A stretch of DNA of 64,000 bases from Algoriphagus iocasae (lineage in GTDB: Bacteria > Bacteroidota > Bacteroidia > Cytophagales > Cyclobacteriaceae), in NCBI RefSeq assembly GCF_014206875.1, contig NZ_JACIJO010000003.1, positions 1-64,000 on the forward strand. Reading direction: 5' to 3'. This document shows, one piece after another, positions 60,894 to 64,000 of the stretch. The translations under genes were made by a program, and so were the position numbers. Each line of letters opens with the position of its first letter. Position 1 is the first letter of the stretch. Under the pieces are notes generated by a model that was given only the letters and a program-made list of their open reading frames with translations, did no database searches and was not told the DNA's origin.

Positions 60894-63527
60894 TTATCCT
60901 AGCTTAGATAAGCTCTCTTCCAAAGCTTTGATTTTTGCTTCAGCATCGGCTTGCTTCTTTCGCTCCATCTCTATCACTTTTTCTGGAGCTCCAGATACAA
61001 AACGTTCGTTGCTGAGTTTCTTCATCACAGAATTCAAGAAGCCTTTCGTATAATCCAGTTCTTTTTGGATGTTGGCTTTTTCCTCCTCCACGTTGATGGA
61101 ATCTCCCATCGGTACAAAGCACTCATCAGATTTAACCACGAAGCTGATTGCATTTTCTACTTTGACTCCGAAAACCAAAGAAGAAAGGTTCGCCAGCTTT
61201 ATCAAAACTGATTTGAAGCGTGTGTACATCGCTTCATTTTTGGCATTCACAGTTAGATCAAGAGCTTCTTTTGGAGACATTCCTTTAGATGCACGTAGAT
61301 TTCTAACTTGAGAAACTACTTCGAAAATCTGATTTGCTTCTTCTATAATCTTACTATCAAAAGCCTTTTCTTTCGGCCAGGATGCCAAAATCAAAGACTC
61401 TTCTACCGATCTTTCTTTGATTTGATGCCAAAGTTCTTCCGAGATAAAAGGCATAAATGGATGAAGAATTTTCAGAATGTCTTCAAATATCGCAATGGTC
61501 TTATCGTAAGTCGCTTGGTCGATAGGATGCTGATATTCCGGTTTGATCATCTCAAGGTACCAAGAACAGAAATCTCCCCAAACCAACTTATAAGTAGTCA
61601 TCAGAGCATCAGAAATTCTGAATTTGTCGAAATGCTCATTGATCTCTACCAATGCTTGGTTGAATCTATTTTCAAACCATTCAATGCTGGAAGCATTTTC
61701 ACTTCCATCCAATTTCGGGTCGATTTCCCATCCTTTTACCAGTCGGAAAGCGTTCCAGATTTTATTGGCGAAGTTTCTTCCTTGCTCGACTAATTTATCG
61801 TCATAAGGCAAGTCATTTCCAGCAGGGGAAGAGAACAGCATTCCAGTACGTACGCCGTCTGCACCGTTTTGAGCAATTAGATCTAAAGGATCAGGAGAAT
61901 TGCCCAAGGATTTAGACATTTTTCTACCCAGCTTATCACGTACGATACCTGTTAGATAAACATTCCTGAAAGGCTTTTCACCCATATATTCGTATCCAGC
62001 AATGATCATTCTAGCTACCCAGAAGAAAAGGATCTCAGGAGCAGTTACCAGATCGTTCGTAGGATAGTAATATTTCAAATCCTCATTTGGCTTGCCTGTA
62101 GTGAAGACCTCCGAGTCGAACACAGAAATCGGCCATAGCCAAGAGCTGAACCAAGTATCCAATACATCTTCATCCTGATTCAAATCAGCTGCAGTAAACT
62201 GATTGCCAAATTGTTCATTTGCGATTTTAAGAGCTTCTTCGGCAGTTTTTGCAACAACAAATTCACCGTTTGGAAGGTGGTATGCAGGAATTCTATGTCC
62301 CCACCAGAGTTGACGGGAAATACACCAATCACGTACATTTTCCATCCAAGAGCGGTACATGTTCTTGAATTTTGGTGGGTACAATTGGATCACGTCATCC
62401 ATCACAGAACTGAGTGCTGGCTTGGTGATTTCATCCATTTTCAGGAACCACTGCAAAGAAAGTTTTGGCTCGATGACTGCATCTGTTCTTTCAGAATGAC
62501 CAACGTTAGATTTATAATCTTCGATTTTATCCAATTGGTCGATTTCCTTCAGCTTCTTCCCAATCATTTTTCTGGCGACAAAACGATCTTCACCAACTAA
62601 GATTTGAGCTTTCTCATTTAATGTTCCATCGTCATTCAAAATATCGATGACCTCCAATTTATGCTTCAATCCTAGCTCGTAGTCATTGATATCGTGGGCA
62701 GGTGTTACTTTCAAGCAACCGGTGCCAAATTCCATATCTACGTACTCATCTTCGATGATTGGAATAGGACGATTGATCAGAGGAACAATTGCTTTCTTTC
62801 CCTTCAAGTGGGTGAAACGAGGATCATTTGGGTTGACACAGATCGCCACATCGGCCATGATTGTTTCAGGTCGAGTAGTAGCAATCGTCAGGAATTCATC
62901 TTGCGTTCCCTCAATTTTATATTTGATATAGTAAAGCTTTGAAGCTATCTCTTTGGTGATTACCTCATCATCTGAAAGGGCGGTTTTTCCTTTTGGATCC
63001 CAGTTGACCATACGGATGCCGCGGTAGATTTTTCCTTTTTTGTGTAAGTCCACAAAAACAGAGATCACCGCATCGCTCAAGCCTTCATCCATGGTGAAGG
63101 CGGTTCGGTCCCAATCACAAGATGCACCCAATTTCTTGAGTTGGTCTAAAATGATTCCACCATATTTTTCTTTCCATTCCCAGGCATGCTTCAAGAATTC
63201 TTCACGGGAAATAGATTTTTTATCAATTCCCTGTTCTTTCAGCATGTTTACAACTTTTGTTTCAGTTGCAATAGAGGCATGGTCAGTACCAGGTACCCAG
63301 CACGCATTTTTGCCTTGCATTCTGGCACGTCTGATCAATACATCCTGAATGGTATTGTTTAGCATGTGACCCATGTGAAGGACCCCGGTGACGTTAGGTG
63401 GAGGGATTACGATGGTGTAGGGCTCTTTATTCGGATCAACTTTCGAAGAAAAAAGCTTGTGCTCCATCCAGTAAGCATACCACTTGGCTTCCGCTGAGGC
63501 TGGATCGTATTTGCTGGCAATAGACAT
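60894..63527 (-). CDS. valS: valyl-tRNA synthetase
   Basis: An 877-residue class I aminoacyl-tRNA synthetase that charges tRNA-Val. The HIGH-type motif is HMGH in PPPNVTGVLHMGHM (about residues 42-55), and the KMSKS loop is KMSKSLGNSPDPLD. The CP1 editing domain, the tRNA-binding anticodon domain (DALMTTYKLVWGDFCSWYLE) and the C-terminal coiled-coil arm (about 810-877) are all present. Length is typical for bacterial ValRS. A minus-strand -7 box lies about 24-31 nt before the start. Confidence 0.97.
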   Translation of the reverse strand: MSIASKYDPASAEAKWYAYWMEHKLFSSKVDPNKEPYTIVIPPPNVTGVLHMGHMLNNTIQDVLIRRARMQGKNACWVPGTDHASIATETKVVNMLKEQGIDKKSISREEFLKHAWEWKEKYGGIILDQLKKLGASCDWDRTAFTMDEGLSDAVISVFVDLHKKGKIYRGIRMVNWDPKGKTALSDDEVITKEIASKLYYIKYKIEGTQDEFLTIATTRPETIMADVAICVNPNDPRFTHLKGKKAIVPLINRPIPIIEDEYVDMEFGTGCLKVTPAHDINDYELGLKHKLEVIDILNDDGTLNEKAQILVGEDRFVARKMIGKKLKEIDQLDKIEDYKSNVGHSERTDAVIEPKLSLQWFLKMDEITKPALSSVMDDVIQLYPPKFKNMYRSWMENVRDWCISRQLWWGHRIPAYHLPNGEFVVAKTAEEALKIANEQFGNQFTAADLNQDEDVLDTWFSSWLWPISVFDSEVFTTGKPNEDLKYYYPTNDLVTAPEILFFWVARMIIAGYEYMGEKPFRNVYLTGIVRDKLGRKMSKSLGNSPDPLDLIAQNGADGVRTGMLFSSPAGNDLPYDDKLVEQGRNFANKIWNAFRLVKGWEIDPKLDGSENASSIEWFENRFNQALVEINEHFDKFRISDALMTTYKLVWGDFCSWYLEMIKPEYQHPIDQATYDKTIAIFEDILKILHPFMPFISEELWHQIKERSVEESLILASWPKEKAFDSKIIEEANQIFEVVSQVRNLRASKGMSPKEALDLTVNAKNEAMYTRFKSVLIKLANLSSLVFGVKVENAISFVVKSDECFVPMGDSINVEEEKANIQKELDYTKGFLNSVMKKLSNERFVSGAPEKVIEMERKKQADAEAKIKALEESLSKLG

Positions 63528-63550
63528 AAATCGGATAATTAATTGAGGTG

Positions 63551-63558
63551 CAAAAATA
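63551..63558 (-). promoter_or_regulatory. -7 promoter element for valS
   Basis: Plus-strand CAAAAATA reads TATTTTTG on the minus strand, an exact TAnnTTTG. Transcription would start near 63546, giving a ~20-nt leader. From 63559 to 63793 I see no gene. Confidence 0.5.
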
Positions 63559-63793
63559 GGGAAAAAGCCTATTTTGGAGGCATGATTATGTGATCAATTA
63601 TTGGAAGTGGGGAAAATAGCTGGATCAGAGCAATAGTATTGACTCTATTGTATCAGGCAAGTGAGTGAGTGACTTAACATACTTTTTTCATCCTGAATGG
63701 ATTCGGTGTTTTTTACCCCGAAGAGCTAGACTAGATGTCGTATCACCTTTAAAGAAGTTAGACTTGCTAATACCTATTATTGTGTTTTTTGAG

Positions 63794-64000
63794 TCAATAT
63801 TTAATCTCCAATACCTCAAATATTCGATCTCCTTTGGTTAAACTTAAGGTGGCTTTTTCACCCACTTTTTTGCCAATTAAAATCATGGCAATTGGAGAAA
63901 TAAAAGAGATTTTGTTTTTAGAGATATCTGCTTCATCTACGCCTACTAGTTGATAGGTCATTGCCTTAGGACTTTTTCCGATTTTGAGTGTTACTTTCGC
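63794..64000 (-). CDS. GreA/GreB-family elongation factor, 3' part (runs off the window)
   Basis: The last 68 codons and stop of a minus-strand gene; the 5' part lies beyond the window. The translation contains YQLVGVDEADISKNKISFIS, then PIAMILIGKKVGEKA and a final FEVLEIKY. This is the FKBP-like C-terminal domain of GreA/GreB proteins, which bind RNA polymerase and rescue backtracked transcription. Whether the missing N-terminal coiled coil is the long GreA type or the short form common in Bacteroidota cannot be judged. Confidence 0.85.
   Translation of the reverse strand, partial: AKVTLKIGKSPKAMTYQLVGVDEADISKNKISFISPIAMILIGKKVGEKATLSLTKGDRIFEVLEIKY

Noticed and set aside
61308..61793. 161-codon plus-strand open frame opposite valS
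   Set aside because: Shadow of valS; Phe-rich translation without a recognisable domain.

Overview
The window (64 kb, low to mid GC) looks like chromosome of a Bacteroidota bacterium, most like the Cytophagales/Cyclobacteriaceae (Algoriphagus-type). The reasons are a fused CcoN-CcoO cbb3 oxidase, a fused LpxC-FabZ, the type IX secretion regulator PorX, Bacteroidota-only families (DUF4296 lipoprotein, a probable DUF4924 protein, 6-bladed beta-propeller lipoprotein, 23S-IVS-type four-helix-bundle protein), and promoter elements of the TAnnTTTG type. Nearly all of it is ordinary core genome. No prophage, intact transposon or CRISPR array is visible.

Layout. 1-72: end of a 5S rRNA and its terminator. 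231-10.8 kb: a microaerobic respiration block: a Usp-like gene, ccoI-ccoS-ccoNO-ccoQ-ccoP, ccoG-ccoH, a TauE/SafE-like membrane protein and, convergent, hemN. FNR-like palindromes (TGAT-N4-ATCA) lie before the Usp-like gene, before ccoI and before hemN, so the block is probably one low-oxygen regulon. 10.9-13.7 kb: a Bat-type (DUF58/BatD-like/VWA) cluster without a neighbouring MoxR. 13.8-16.6 kb: DUF4296 lipoprotein and mutS2. 16.6-22.3 kb (minus strand): HD hydrolase, lpxD, lpxC-fabZ, lpxA and a lone ABC ATPase (lipid A synthesis). 22.3-25.5 kb: porX, tsaE and alanine dehydrogenase.

25.5-32.4 kb holds the most unusual locus. A compact operon encodes an E1/ThiF-like adenylyltransferase fused to a nitroreductase, a GNAT-like protein resembling N-acyl amino acid/autoinducer synthases, a 7TMR-DISM histidine kinase, and a receiver-histidine kinase protein. 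A divergent single-domain response regulator has a receiver that is a paralogue of the one in the last gene. I read it as a candidate make-and-sense small-molecule signalling cassette; this is inference.

32.4-38.5 kb: pyrophosphatase, a PH-like membrane protein, ACP phosphodiesterase, an SF1 helicase, a beta-propeller lipoprotein, and then a scar in which the 3' ends of both the helicase gene and the DUF4924-type gene are present a second time. 38.5-44.5 kb: a tripartite RND efflux operon. 44.8-48.2 kb: lepA, a four-helix-bundle gene bounded by inverted repeats, folD and tRNA-Leu(GAG). 48.5-53.4 kb: a DsrE-like secreted protein, a hybrid kinase with receiver and HPt, a convergent NtrC-type sigma-54 activator, and a small PepSY-like secreted protein with a possible sigma-54 promoter. 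53.8-63.5 kb: a PurF-type amidotransferase, M42 peptidase, App1-type phosphatase, lipid kinase, DUF1080 lipoprotein, PGRP-fold amidase with SH3 domains, and valS. The last 207 bases are the 3' end of a GreA/GreB-family gene.
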